Assembly (NCBI RefSeq): GCF_025919725.1
Contig: NZ_CP081495.1
Span: forward strand, 2,170,001 to 2,234,000
DNA from: Flavobacterium agricola
GTDB taxonomy: Bacteria > Bacteroidota > Bacteroidia > Flavobacteriales > Flavobacteriaceae
DNA length: 64,000 bases
Direction of reading: 5' to 3'
Part shown: positions 56,834 to 64,000 of the stretch, one piece after another
How positions within the stretch are numbered: position 1 is the stretch's first letter
Layout: every line of letters begins with the position of its first letter
Position numbers and translations under genes: made by a program
The notes under the pieces: generated by a model
Told to the model about the DNA's origin: nothing
Databases searched by the model: none
The model's input: the letters and a program-made list of their open reading frames with translations, nothing else

Positions 56834-56867
56834 AAAAATCATCAAGTTTACTTGATGATTTTTTTTA
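56834..56867 (+). terminator. Terminator of the DUF4175-ybeY operon
   Basis: AAATCATCAAG/CTTGATGATTT stem followed by T-rich tail, 3 bases after the ybeY stop codon. Confidence 0.82.
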
Positions 56868-56921
56868 TTTAGTAAATGTTAAAATATTAGTATTTGTATT
56901 CGTTAAAAAAGCATTTTATAG

Positions 56922-56929
56922 TATCTTTG
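56922..56929 (+). promoter_or_regulatory. Bacteroidota -7 promoter element for mnmG
   Basis: TATCTTTG (TANNTTTG) 117 bases before the mnmG ATG; the leader would include parS site 2. Confidence 0.5.
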
Positions 56930-57025
56930 TAGCTTGTAAATAATCACCTAAGTTATTCAGTATTAGTTTTATTGAATTATTTTGCACTTGTGATTTTTAT
57001 TATTTAAGATTATTTAGATGTGGAT

Positions 57026-57041
57026 TGTTCCACGTGAAACA
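57026..57041 (+). promoter_or_regulatory. parS: parS site 2
   Basis: TGTTCCACGTGAAACA, a perfect 16-bp parS, 5 bases before the mnmG start codon. Confidence 0.93.
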
Positions 57042-57046
57042 AAATT

Positions 57047-58924
57047 ATGAGTTTATTTGAAAATCAATATGATGTTATTGTAGTTGGTGCAGGGCATGCC
57101 GGTTGTGAAGCTGCTGCTGCTGCTGCTAATATGGGATGTAGTACGTTATTGGTAACTATGTCTTTACAAAACATCGCGCAAATGTCGTGTAATCCTGCTG
57201 TTGGTGGTATTGCTAAAGGGCAAATTGTACGCGAAATTGATGCGCTTGGTGGTTATACAGGAATTGTTTCTGATAAAACCGCAATACAATTTAAAATGCT
57301 GAATATGTCTAAAGGTCCTGCTATGTGGTCACCACGTGTGCAATCGGATCGAATGATGTTTTCGGCTGAATGGCGTGCAACCTTAGAACAAATTCCGAAT
57401 CTTGATTTTTATCAAGAAATGGTTTCGGGAATTATTTCTGACGGTAAAACCATTCAAGGAATTCGTACCAGCTTAGGAATTGAAATAAAAGCGAAAACGG
57501 TTATTTTAACAAACGGAACGTTTTTAAATGGTTTAATTCATATTGGTGAAAAACAATTTGGAGGAGGTAGAGCAGGAGAAGGTGCTGCATTTGGTATTAC
57601 CGAAGATTTAATAAAATTAGGTTTTGAATCGGGCCGAATGAAAACCGGAACTCCGCCGCGTGTAGATATTCGTTCGTTAGATTTATCTAAAATGGAAGAA
57701 CAACCTGGGGATGTTAACCCACAAAAATTTTCGTATTTAGATATTACTAAACCTTTAACTAAACAAAAAAGTTGCTTCATGACGTACACATCGCCAGAAG
57801 TACATGATTTGTTACGTACCGGATTTGATCGTTCGCCTATGTTTGCGGGTAGAATTAAATCAATCGGACCGCGTTATTGCCCTTCAATCGAAGATAAAAT
57901 TAATCGATTTGCTGATAAAGATCGCCATCAAATTTTTGTTGAACCCGAAGGTTGGAATACGGTTGAAGTTTATGTAAACGGTTTTTCTACTTCGTTACCA
58001 GAAGAAGTGCAGTTTAAAGCTTTGCGATCGGTTGTTGGTTTTGAAAACGTAAAATTTTTACGTGCCGGATATGCTATTGAATACGATTATTTTCCGCCAA
58101 CCCAATTAAAACATACGTTAGAAACCAAGTTGGTTGACGGTTTATATTTCGCTGGTCAAATTAACGGAACTACCGGTTATGAAGAAGCAGCAGCGCAAGG
58201 AATTGTTGCCGGTATAAACGCGGCATTAAAAGTTCAGGAAAGAGAAGAATTTATTTTAAAACGTAATGAAGCTTATATTGGAGTTTTAATTGACGATTTA
58301 ATTACTAAAGGAACGGAAGAACCTTACCGTATGTTTACTTCTCGTGCTGAATATCGTACGTTGTTGCGCCAAGACAATGCCGATTTTAGATTAACGCCTA
58401 TGTCGCATGCGGTTGGATTAGCAACGGATGCCCGTTTAAAACGCATGGAAGAAAAGTTATCTAAGTCAGAAGCTTTTGTTGAGTTTTTTAAAGAAACATC
58501 GGTTAAACCTACGGAAGGAAATCCTATTTTAGAAGCAAAAGGATCGAGCTTAATGACGCAAACCGATCGTATGTATAAAGTATTTTCTCGCCCACAAATT
58601 GAGTTAGAAGATATGTTGAAGTTCGAAAAAGTTCGCGAATATATTCAAGAACATGATTTAGATGAAGAAATGATTCAGCAAGCTGAAATTCAAGTTAAAT
58701 ATTCGGGCTACATAGAAAAAGAAAAACAGAATGCCGATAAGCTTACGCGCTTAGAAGATATTCGTATTCCAGAATCATTTAATTACGATAACATCAAATC
58801 GCTTTCGTTCGAATCAAAAGATAAATTAAAACGCATTCGTCCGGTAACTATTTCACAAGCTTCTCGAATTTCAGGAGTTTCACCGGCCGATATTTCTATA
58901 TTATTAGTACATATGGGACGTTAA
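57047..58924 (+). CDS. mnmG: tRNA uridine-5-carboxymethylaminomethyl synthase, FAD subunit
   Basis: 625 residues (GidA family). FAD fold VVGAGHAGCEAA (about residues 12-23), GTFLNGLIHIGEKQ, TGTPPRVD (signature 1), GQINGTTGYEEAAAQG (signature 2) and a C-terminal tRNA-binding helical domain ending RISGVSPADISILLVHMGR. It modifies the wobble uridine of several tRNAs with MnmE. Near the origin in many bacteria, hence the old name gidA. Bracketed by two parS sites. The ATG at 57047 gives the canonical N-terminus. Confidence 0.97.
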   Translation: MSLFENQYDVIVVGAGHAGCEAAAAAANMGCSTLLVTMSLQNIAQMSCNPAVGGIAKGQIVREIDALGGYTGIVSDKTAIQFKMLNMSKGPAMWSPRVQSDRMMFSAEWRATLEQIPNLDFYQEMVSGIISDGKTIQGIRTSLGIEIKAKTVILTNGTFLNGLIHIGEKQFGGGRAGEGAAFGITEDLIKLGFESGRMKTGTPPRVDIRSLDLSKMEEQPGDVNPQKFSYLDITKPLTKQKSCFMTYTSPEVHDLLRTGFDRSPMFAGRIKSIGPRYCPSIEDKINRFADKDRHQIFVEPEGWNTVEVYVNGFSTSLPEEVQFKALRSVVGFENVKFLRAGYAIEYDYFPPTQLKHTLETKLVDGLYFAGQINGTTGYEEAAAQGIVAGINAALKVQEREEFILKRNEAYIGVLIDDLITKGTEEPYRMFTSRAEYRTLLRQDNADFRLTPMSHAVGLATDARLKRMEEKLSKSEAFVEFFKETSVKPTEGNPILEAKGSSLMTQTDRMYKVFSRPQIELEDMLKFEKVREYIQEHDLDEEMIQQAEIQVKYSGYIEKEKQNADKLTRLEDIRIPESFNYDNIKSLSFESKDKLKRIRPVTISQASRISGVSPADISILLVHMGR

Positions 58925-58940
58925 TGTTCCACGTGAAACA
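58925..58940 (+). promoter_or_regulatory. parS: parS site 3
   Basis: TGTTCCACGTGAAACA, perfect 16-bp parS that begins at the base after the mnmG stop codon. Confidence 0.93.
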
Positions 58941-58949
58941 TATTTAAAA

Positions 58950-58984
58950 GTAAAAAAGTCAACGTCAAATTGTTGACTTTTTAC
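58950..58984 (+). terminator. Terminator of mnmG
   Basis: AAAAAGTCAA/TTGACTTTTT stem ending in T5, after the third parS. Confidence 0.75.
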
Positions 58985-58998
58985 TTATATAAAATAAA

Positions 58999-59856
58999 AT
59001 GACCATGAATTTTGATTCTCAAAATGTGTTTTTAGAGGTTGAAGATTATAGCGTTTCTCATCAAAAGTTTAAATTACTTTACAATGAAGAATACGATATT
59101 TTAAAAACAGATCCGCAACCCAATGCAACCGATTTACCTAAATATTACGAAAGCGAAGATTATATTTCGCATACCGATGGTAAACGCAGTTTGTTTGAAA
59201 AGTTGTATCAGGTTGTAAAAACCAAAAATAATTCTGACAAAGTAAAACTAATAACTAAAACCAATGCAGGAGCAGGGCGTGTTTTAGATATTGGTTGCGG
59301 AACGGGAGATTTTTTAATTGCTGCATCTTCTGCCGGATGGAAAATTACCGGTTACGAACCGAATGAAAAAGCTAAAACTTTAGCATGTAATAAAAATGTA
59401 GAATTGGTTGATGCAACTGAAGAATTAGCTGATGCAAGTTTTGACGTTATTACCATGTGGCACGTTTTAGAACACGTTGCAGATTTAAATGCACAAATAG
59501 CAGAATTGTATCGCTTGTTAAAACCCGGAGGTAAATTAGTTATTGCAGTACCAAACTTTAAATCTTTTGATGCAAAATATTACAAACAATATTGGGCAGC
59601 TTATGATGTACCTCGTCATTTATGGCATTTTTCTAAAAAAAGCATTCGTAAAATTTTTGAAGAGCAAGCCTTGTTTTTAACCGCGGTTGAACCTTTAACT
59701 TTTGATAGCTATTATGTAGCCTTATTGTCGGAAAAATATAAAACCGGAAGTATGAATCCGCTTAAAGCTTTTTGGATCGGATTTCGCTCTAATTTTAGTG
59801 CAATGAATACGCGCGAATATTCGTCGCACATTTACTTGCTAAAAAAAGACCTGTAA
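58999..59856 (+). CDS. Class I SAM-dependent methyltransferase
   Basis: 285 residues. Motif I is VLDIGCGTGDFLIAA, followed by TGYEPNEKAKTLA (motif II acidic residue), FDVITMWHVLEHVADL and LLKPGGKLVIAVPN. This is the UbiG/Methyltransf_23 class. The target is unknown; an O-, N- or C-methyltransferase of a lipid, cofactor or wall precursor is possible. It follows mnmG after a terminator, with no other clustered pathway gene. Start could also be the ATG at 59005. Confidence 0.9.
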   Translation: MTMNFDSQNVFLEVEDYSVSHQKFKLLYNEEYDILKTDPQPNATDLPKYYESEDYISHTDGKRSLFEKLYQVVKTKNNSDKVKLITKTNAGAGRVLDIGCGTGDFLIAASSAGWKITGYEPNEKAKTLACNKNVELVDATEELADASFDVITMWHVLEHVADLNAQIAELYRLLKPGGKLVIAVPNFKSFDAKYYKQYWAAYDVPRHLWHFSKKSIRKIFEEQALFLTAVEPLTFDSYYVALLSEKYKTGSMNPLKAFWIGFRSNFSAMNTREYSSHIYLLKKDL

Positions 59857-60135
59857 TTGGCAAAAAACACAATTTTTACAAGGTGAAATCGTTTTAAAGC
59901 TGTTTTAATACTGAAATTAGCGTTGTAATAATACTAATGTTGTATATTTTAAAAAACAAGCTTAAATCGCTTAATTTGAAGTCGTTTTTAATTTATAAAT
60001 ATTATTGTTATCTTTTTTTTAATAGATAATATTTATATTATAGAATTGTTAAATACAGAAAAACTTATTACAACAATATTTGATTAAAATAGAAATATTG
60101 TTATTTTTACTCCATATTAATTATCTTAACTTAAA

Positions 60136-60702
60136 ATGAAAAAAATATTCGTATTAGCATTTGCTGCGCTTTCTTTTGTTTCTTGTAATAAAGGTTCAGA
60201 CGCTTCTTCGTACAAACAAGGTTATGTAGATACAGCAAAACTTATTGAAAATAGTGATGAAGCTAAAGCTATTGAAGAAAAGTACAAAAACAAGTCTGAA
60301 GAAATAGGCAAGGAATTACGTGCTGAGATTGAAGCATTTGAAAGAGAAGCAAAAAACTTCCAAGCAAACGCTCAAGTTAAAGGTATGCAATGGGCTCAAA
60401 CAGAAGGCCAACGTTTAGGTCAAAAAGAACAAGAATTACAAATTAAGCAACAATCGGCTTTACAAACTTTACAACAAGAAAGCGGTAAAGACATGCAAGA
60501 TTTAGTTGCTAAAATGAAAGAACAAATTTCTGAATACGGAAAACAAAACGGATATGATTTTGTTTTAGGTACTGGTGATGCATCAACCGTATTATTTGCA
60601 AAAAGCGAATACGATTTAACAGAAATTGTTACCAAACTTATTAACGATAAGTACAAAGGTCCTAAAGCAGAAACTAAATCAGATTCTACAGCAGTAAACT
60701 AA
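60136..60702 (+). CDS. OmpH/Skp-like lipoprotein
   Basis: 188 residues. Lipobox SFVSC (Cys17). Residues about 45-150 form the long Lys/Glu/Gln-rich coiled coil of the OmpH/Skp family (GQKEQELQIKQQSALQTLQQ), then GYDFVLGTGDASTVLFAKSEYDLTE, a typical OmpH C-terminus. Skp is a periplasmic chaperone for outer-membrane proteins; a lipid anchor is a variation common in flavobacteria. Flanked by a 279-base AT-rich gap upstream where no gene or clear promoter was seen, and by a terminator downstream. Confidence 0.9.
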   Translation: MKKIFVLAFAALSFVSCNKGSDASSYKQGYVDTAKLIENSDEAKAIEEKYKNKSEEIGKELRAEIEAFEREAKNFQANAQVKGMQWAQTEGQRLGQKEQELQIKQQSALQTLQQESGKDMQDLVAKMKEQISEYGKQNGYDFVLGTGDASTVLFAKSEYDLTEIVTKLINDKYKGPKAETKSDSTAVN

Positions 60703-60728
60703 AAACAGTTTATTTTAACCTATATATA

Positions 60729-60764
60729 AAAAGCCCTTCGAATTATTCGTAGGGCTTTTGTATT
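60729..60764 (+). terminator. Terminator of the OmpH-like gene
   Basis: AAAAGCCCT/AGGGCTTTT stem with a TCGAATTATTCGT loop, then TGTATTTTT. Confidence 0.75.
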
Positions 60765-60786
60765 TTTACCAATTAATGCAAGTACT

Positions 60787-63066
60787 ATGGATCAGAGTCA
60801 ACATCTTTCGGATTATGTTTTAAAGTTTATTAACCAAACCAAGCAAAGCTTGTTCTTAACAGGTAAAGCAGGAACGGGTAAAACAACCTTATTAAAAAAA
60901 ATTACCGAAACTACGCACAAAAATTTTGTGGTTGTTGCACCTACTGGTATTGCAGCTTTAAATGCAAAAGGCGTAACCATACATTCGTTTTTTCAGTTAC
61001 CTTTTGGCGCATTTATACCCGATTATAGCGCAACGCAAATGTTGTCGGATTACGTAAAGGTAGAAAGCCGAGCTACGTTAATTCGTCATTTTAAAATGAA
61101 TGGTTTAAAACAAACTTTGGTTCGTAACCTTGATTTGTTAATTATTGACGAAGTTAGTATGCTACGTGCCGACGTTTTAGATGCCATGGATTTTATGTTG
61201 CAAACGGTTCGTAAATCGGCCGCTCCGTTTGGTGGCGTTCAGGTGCTATTTATTGGCGATTTACAGCAATTACCACCCGTGGTAAGACAAGAAGAGTGGG
61301 AGGTGCTTAAAAAGTACTATAAATCGGCGTTTTTCTTTCATTCAAAAGTAATTTCAGAAAATCCGATTTTATATATCGAACTCGAAAAAATATACCGTCA
61401 ATCCGATCCAACTTTCATCAACATCTTAAATAACTTACGCAACAATATTGTTACCGCGTCTGATTTGGCTGTTTTAAACGAATACGTAAACCCTGCTTTT
61501 GAGAGCCATACCACCGAAGGTTGGATAACCGTTACCACGCACAATGCTAAAGCGGATAAAATTAATACTGAAGCTTTAAACAAATTAAACAACGCAAGTT
61601 TTTATTACGAAGCCGAAATTGTTGAAGATTTTCCGGATAAAATTTTTCCGTTAGATGCAACTTTAGAACTTAAAGTGGGGTCGCAAGTTATGTTTATTAA
61701 AAACGATTTATCGGCCGATAAACTTTTTTACAACGGTAAAATGGCCATTGTAACGAAGTTAACAGCAAACGAAATTTTTGTACGTTTTCCAGAAGATAGC
61801 GTAACTATTGAAGTAGAAAAATATGTGTGGGAAAACATAAAATACACCGTAAATCCGCTAACAAAAGATATTGACGAAGAAATTATTGGCACCTTTAGCC
61901 ATTATCCTATAAAATTAGCTTGGGCCATAACCGTGCACAAATCGCAAGGTTTAACTTTTGATAAAGCTGCGCTTGATGTAAGCCAGGTTTTTGCGCCCGG
62001 GCAAGCCTACGTAGCTTTATCGCGTTTGCGTAGCTTAAAAGGCTTGGTTTTGCTTTCTCCGATGCGAATGAATGGCATGACAACCGATATTGAAATTATG
62101 GAATTTGCTAAAACCAAAACCCCACAACAAATGTTAGATAATAACTTGCAAGCACAAACGCTGCAATATTTGTATGTAGAATTGCGCCAAAAGTTTGATT
62201 TTTTAGATTTAACCAAAGCGTGGTACAACTTAAAAAGTTCGTACGTTAACGAAACTACGGCATCCCCTAAAGGAAAAATTCAAGATTGGGTTTCTAAACA
62301 ATATTTATTAATTGATGCCTTGCAAGATTCTGCCCAAAAATTTGGCAATCAATTAGCCAAATTGTTTACCACGCATCCGGTTGATTTGCTTTTTATTCAG
62401 GAACGTTGCCAAAAAGCGTTTGATTATTTTTTTCCGTTTCTAGATAAAATGGTAGACGAATTGTTGTACGAAATTGCTATGGTACGTCGTCAAAAAAAGG
62501 CCAAACTTATTTTTGAAGAATTAACTGCGATTGAAGAACTTTTGGTAAAACAGGTTTTAGATCTTAAAAAAACGCTGCATATTTTACAGCGCTATATTGA
62601 CAAGCAAACGATAGAAAAAAGTTCGGTAGAAACGCAAGATATTAGCGAATACAAAATAAATAAGCTGGTTGAAATTGCCGATAGAATTCGTGCCAATAGC
62701 GGAGAATTAATTGAATCTCCGACCGATTTAACCTATTACGAATCGGACGCCAAAAAAGAAAAAAAGGAAAAGAAACCAACGCTTGATGTTACTTTAGAAC
62801 TTTGGCGCGCTAAATTTACCGTGAAAGAAATTGCTGACGAACGTAAATTAACGCAAACCACCATTTATGGGCATTTGGCAAAATTGATTCAGAAACGCCA
62901 AATTTTAATTACCGAAATTATTTCGAAAGCGAAGATTAAAAAGCTCGAAAAACTTTTTGAAAGTTACGACGGCGAAAGCTTAACCGAATTAAAAGAAATT
63001 TGTGGCGATGCTTTTACGTATGAAGATTTACGTTTGTATAAAGCAACGCTGGATTTGGATAAATAA
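60787..63066 (+). CDS. PIF1-like helicase with C-terminal HTH domain
   Basis: 759 residues. Superfamily 1B helicase: Walker A GKAGTGKTTLLKK (about residues 26-38), GIAALNAKGVTIHSFF, Walker B LLIIDEVSML, LPPVVRQEE and the late helicase motif AWAITVHKSQGLTFDKA. After the motor are about 260 residues of helical region with RecQ-C-type helix-turn-helix at about 655-720 (FTVKEIADERKLTQTTIYGHL). It unwinds DNA forks, R-loops or G-quadruplexes by analogy with Pif1/RecD2; the specific role is unknown. Single-gene unit with terminator. Confidence 0.92.
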   Translation: MDQSQHLSDYVLKFINQTKQSLFLTGKAGTGKTTLLKKITETTHKNFVVVAPTGIAALNAKGVTIHSFFQLPFGAFIPDYSATQMLSDYVKVESRATLIRHFKMNGLKQTLVRNLDLLIIDEVSMLRADVLDAMDFMLQTVRKSAAPFGGVQVLFIGDLQQLPPVVRQEEWEVLKKYYKSAFFFHSKVISENPILYIELEKIYRQSDPTFINILNNLRNNIVTASDLAVLNEYVNPAFESHTTEGWITVTTHNAKADKINTEALNKLNNASFYYEAEIVEDFPDKIFPLDATLELKVGSQVMFIKNDLSADKLFYNGKMAIVTKLTANEIFVRFPEDSVTIEVEKYVWENIKYTVNPLTKDIDEEIIGTFSHYPIKLAWAITVHKSQGLTFDKAALDVSQVFAPGQAYVALSRLRSLKGLVLLSPMRMNGMTTDIEIMEFAKTKTPQQMLDNNLQAQTLQYLYVELRQKFDFLDLTKAWYNLKSSYVNETTASPKGKIQDWVSKQYLLIDALQDSAQKFGNQLAKLFTTHPVDLLFIQERCQKAFDYFFPFLDKMVDELLYEIAMVRRQKKAKLIFEELTAIEELLVKQVLDLKKTLHILQRYIDKQTIEKSSVETQDISEYKINKLVEIADRIRANSGELIESPTDLTYYESDAKKEKKEKKPTLDVTLELWRAKFTVKEIADERKLTQTTIYGHLAKLIQKRQILITEIISKAKIKKLEKLFESYDGESLTELKEICGDAFTYEDLRLYKATLDLDK

Positions 63067-63068
63067 AT

Positions 63069-63095
63069 AAAAACCAGCCCTAGGGCTGGTTTTTT
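63069..63095. terminator. Bidirectional terminator after the helicase gene
   Basis: AAAACCAGCCC/GGGCTGGTTTT palindrome with A-rich and T-rich flanks between convergent genes. Confidence 0.85.
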
Positions 63096-63097
63096 AT

Positions 63098-63859
63098 TTA
63101 AAATTCAAGATGAATTTCTAATGAGAACTCATTTAAAGTTTGTATTTTTTCTGAAAAGCCCCCCTTTAAAGAAAATAAGGATACGCCTCCAAAATTAATG
63201 TCTAAATTAGCAGCGATTTCTAATGTCTGATTTGCTTCTTTTGTAATTTTTGTTTTTAATACTTGAGTTTCAAGTATGTTATTTTTTTTTGGGTCGCAAC
63301 TTTTTACAAAGTGAACTAATTCTTGGTCAAAATATAAATTATCATTTTCTATCCATTTTGTAGCTTCTGAATGAGCATCTTCTAAATTAAATTTGTCTGT
63401 TCTAGTGAATGTTTTTAAGTTTAGATATTCATTTTTAAATTTTTCTTCAACTTCTTTTTTATATGATCCTTCTATACTACAACCTTTATATTTTACTCCT
63501 CCATTAATATCTTTCTCTAATTTTTTAGTCTCTAAAAGACTAGAGGTTATTTGTATTTTTTTTGCACCTAGTTTATCTGCCATTTCAATATATCTATGAA
63601 TTTTTTCTTTATAGATGTATTCTTCAAATTTAGATTCTTCAATATAGAGATCATTTATAGTCGGATGTAATAAAAAAATAGTGTTAATATCAAAATTTGT
63701 ATTATCAACGATTACTTTATTTTTCTTTAAAAAATCATCTTTGTCATATTCATAAGATAATACTTTTATAGGTAAACTACTAAAATTAGAATTTTTAGGT
63801 AGTTGATATTTGTAATTTAATGATTTTTCATCGTCTTGAAATATAATTACTTTACTCAT
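63098..63859 (-). CDS. Uncharacterised protein, unrecognised family
   Basis: 253 residues, soluble and rich in Lys, Glu and Asn. No signal peptide, metal motif or catalytic motif could be recognised. An N-terminal mixed region (residues 1-75) is followed by a helical part with charged repeats (EEYIYKEKIHRYIEMADKL) and a beta-rich C-terminus (LEIAANLDINFGGVSLFSLKGGFSEK) that resembles the strand pattern of lipid-binding or pore-forming domains. It begins 2 bases after a small membrane protein gene's stop codon, so both are probably one operon. Its Asn/Lys-rich composition differs from the neighbouring housekeeping genes, which may point to a recently acquired gene. Confidence 0.7.
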   Translation of the reverse strand: MSKVIIFQDDEKSLNYKYQLPKNSNFSSLPIKVLSYEYDKDDFLKKNKVIVDNTNFDINTIFLLHPTINDLYIEESKFEEYIYKEKIHRYIEMADKLGAKKIQITSSLLETKKLEKDINGGVKYKGCSIEGSYKKEVEEKFKNEYLNLKTFTRTDKFNLEDAHSEATKWIENDNLYFDQELVHFVKSCDPKKNNILETQVLKTKITKEANQTLEIAANLDINFGGVSLFSLKGGFSEKIQTLNEFSLEIHLEF

Positions 63860-63861
63860 AA

Positions 63862-64000
63862 TTAGTTTTTAAGCATTTTAGTTAGAATTATTATTGCCCC
63901 AATTGCTAAAAGAAAAAGAAGAATTTTTTTTTTAATAATTTTATTGTTAGAAAGTTTAGCTATCACTTGTTTTAAGTGTTCTTTATCAAGATTTCTATCA
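63862..64000 (-). CDS. C-terminal end of a small membrane protein (partial)
   Basis: Open frame on the minus strand from the window edge to a TAA at 63862-63864. The readable 45 residues end in a basic, then hydrophobic stretch (about 17 residues, ILLFLLAIGAIIILTKM), a single transmembrane helix near the C-terminus. The gene continues beyond the window. It lies 2 bases before the unrecognised gene's ATG and is probably cotranscribed with it. Family unknown. Confidence 0.55.
   Translation of the reverse strand, partial: DRNLDKEHLKQVIAKLSNNKIIKKKILLFLLAIGAIIILTKMLKN

Noticed and set aside
57333..57338. CACGTG within mnmG as a fourth parS
   Set aside because: The right half reads TGCAA instead of AAACA and the left half differs too.
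59857..60135. Gene or RNA in the gap before the OmpH-like gene
   Set aside because: Only AT-rich sequence with scattered stop codons; no stable hairpin or promoter pair was recognised.
1..64000. tRNA, rRNA, CRISPR arrays and insertion sequences
   Set aside because: No cloverleaf-like sequences, regularly spaced repeats, transposase motifs or terminal inverted repeats were found on reading.

Overview
The window is a low-GC chromosomal segment of a member of the Bacteroidota, most likely a flavobacterium (Flavobacteriaceae; a Flavobacterium- or Myroides-like organism; genus not resolved). Evidence: a SusC/SusD pair, DUF4175, TANNTTTG promoter elements instead of sigma70 boxes, no Shine-Dalgarno sequences, and a flexirubin-type aryl polyene/dialkylresorcinol pigment cluster with a tyrosine ammonia-lyase.

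Layout. 0-12.4 kb is housekeeping and small-function DNA: glnS, a dicarboxylate symporter, META and hydrolase proteins, a frameshifted SMR exporter, a Crp-type regulator, a YtxH/holin-like envelope operon, a band-7 protein and gltX. 12.4-50.4 kb is one large flexirubin locus, nearly all on the minus strand, in four blocks: (i) 22.5->12.4 kb (dehydratase, GT2-DUF2062, RND exporter fused to an acyltransferase, FAD desaturase-like protein, C45 acyltransferase, AMP ligase); (ii) 27.3->24.9 kb (broken WbqC gene, deacetylase, LolA-like carrier, lipoprotein); (iii) 38.5->27.5 kb (DarA, DarB, two dehydratases, BtrH-like protein, ABC exporter, thioesterase, ketosynthases, ACP, chain-length-factor-like protein); (iv) 50.4->45.8 kb (tyrosine ammonia-lyase, ketoreductase, ketosynthase, ACP, acyltransferase), with a divergent halogenase-like flavoenzyme at 50.5 kb. 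A phosphoesterase/SusC/SusD/lipoprotein island (38.6-45.7 kb) lies between blocks iii and iv. Inferred pathway: tyrosine to p-coumarate starter, activation by the AMP ligase, iterative elongation/reduction/dehydration on ACPs, dialkylresorcinol made by DarAB, ester coupling by one of several acyltransferase candidates, and delivery to the outer membrane by RND, LolA-like and lipoprotein components.

51.7-59 kb looks like the neighbourhood of the replication origin. A 1.3-kb AT-rich gene-free stretch carries five DnaA-box-like 9-mers. Three perfect 16-bp parS sites lie at 56.8, 57.0 and 58.9 kb around ybeY and mnmG. Transcription runs mostly leftward to the left of this stretch and rightward to the right of it. 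53-63 kb holds DUF4175, ybeY, mnmG, a methyltransferase, an OmpH-like lipoprotein and a PIF1-like helicase. The last kilobase holds an unrecognised gene and the end of a small membrane protein gene.

Six otherwise well-conserved genes (SMR, RND fusion, GT2-DUF2062, one ketosynthase, DarB, DUF4175) are each broken by a small frameshift, and a WbqC gene is truncated. Most of the shifts can be repaired by adding one base. Read or assembly errors are the simplest explanation, but two neighbouring A-run sites also have the form of -1 ribosomal slippery sites. No tRNA, rRNA, CRISPR or insertion sequence was found.
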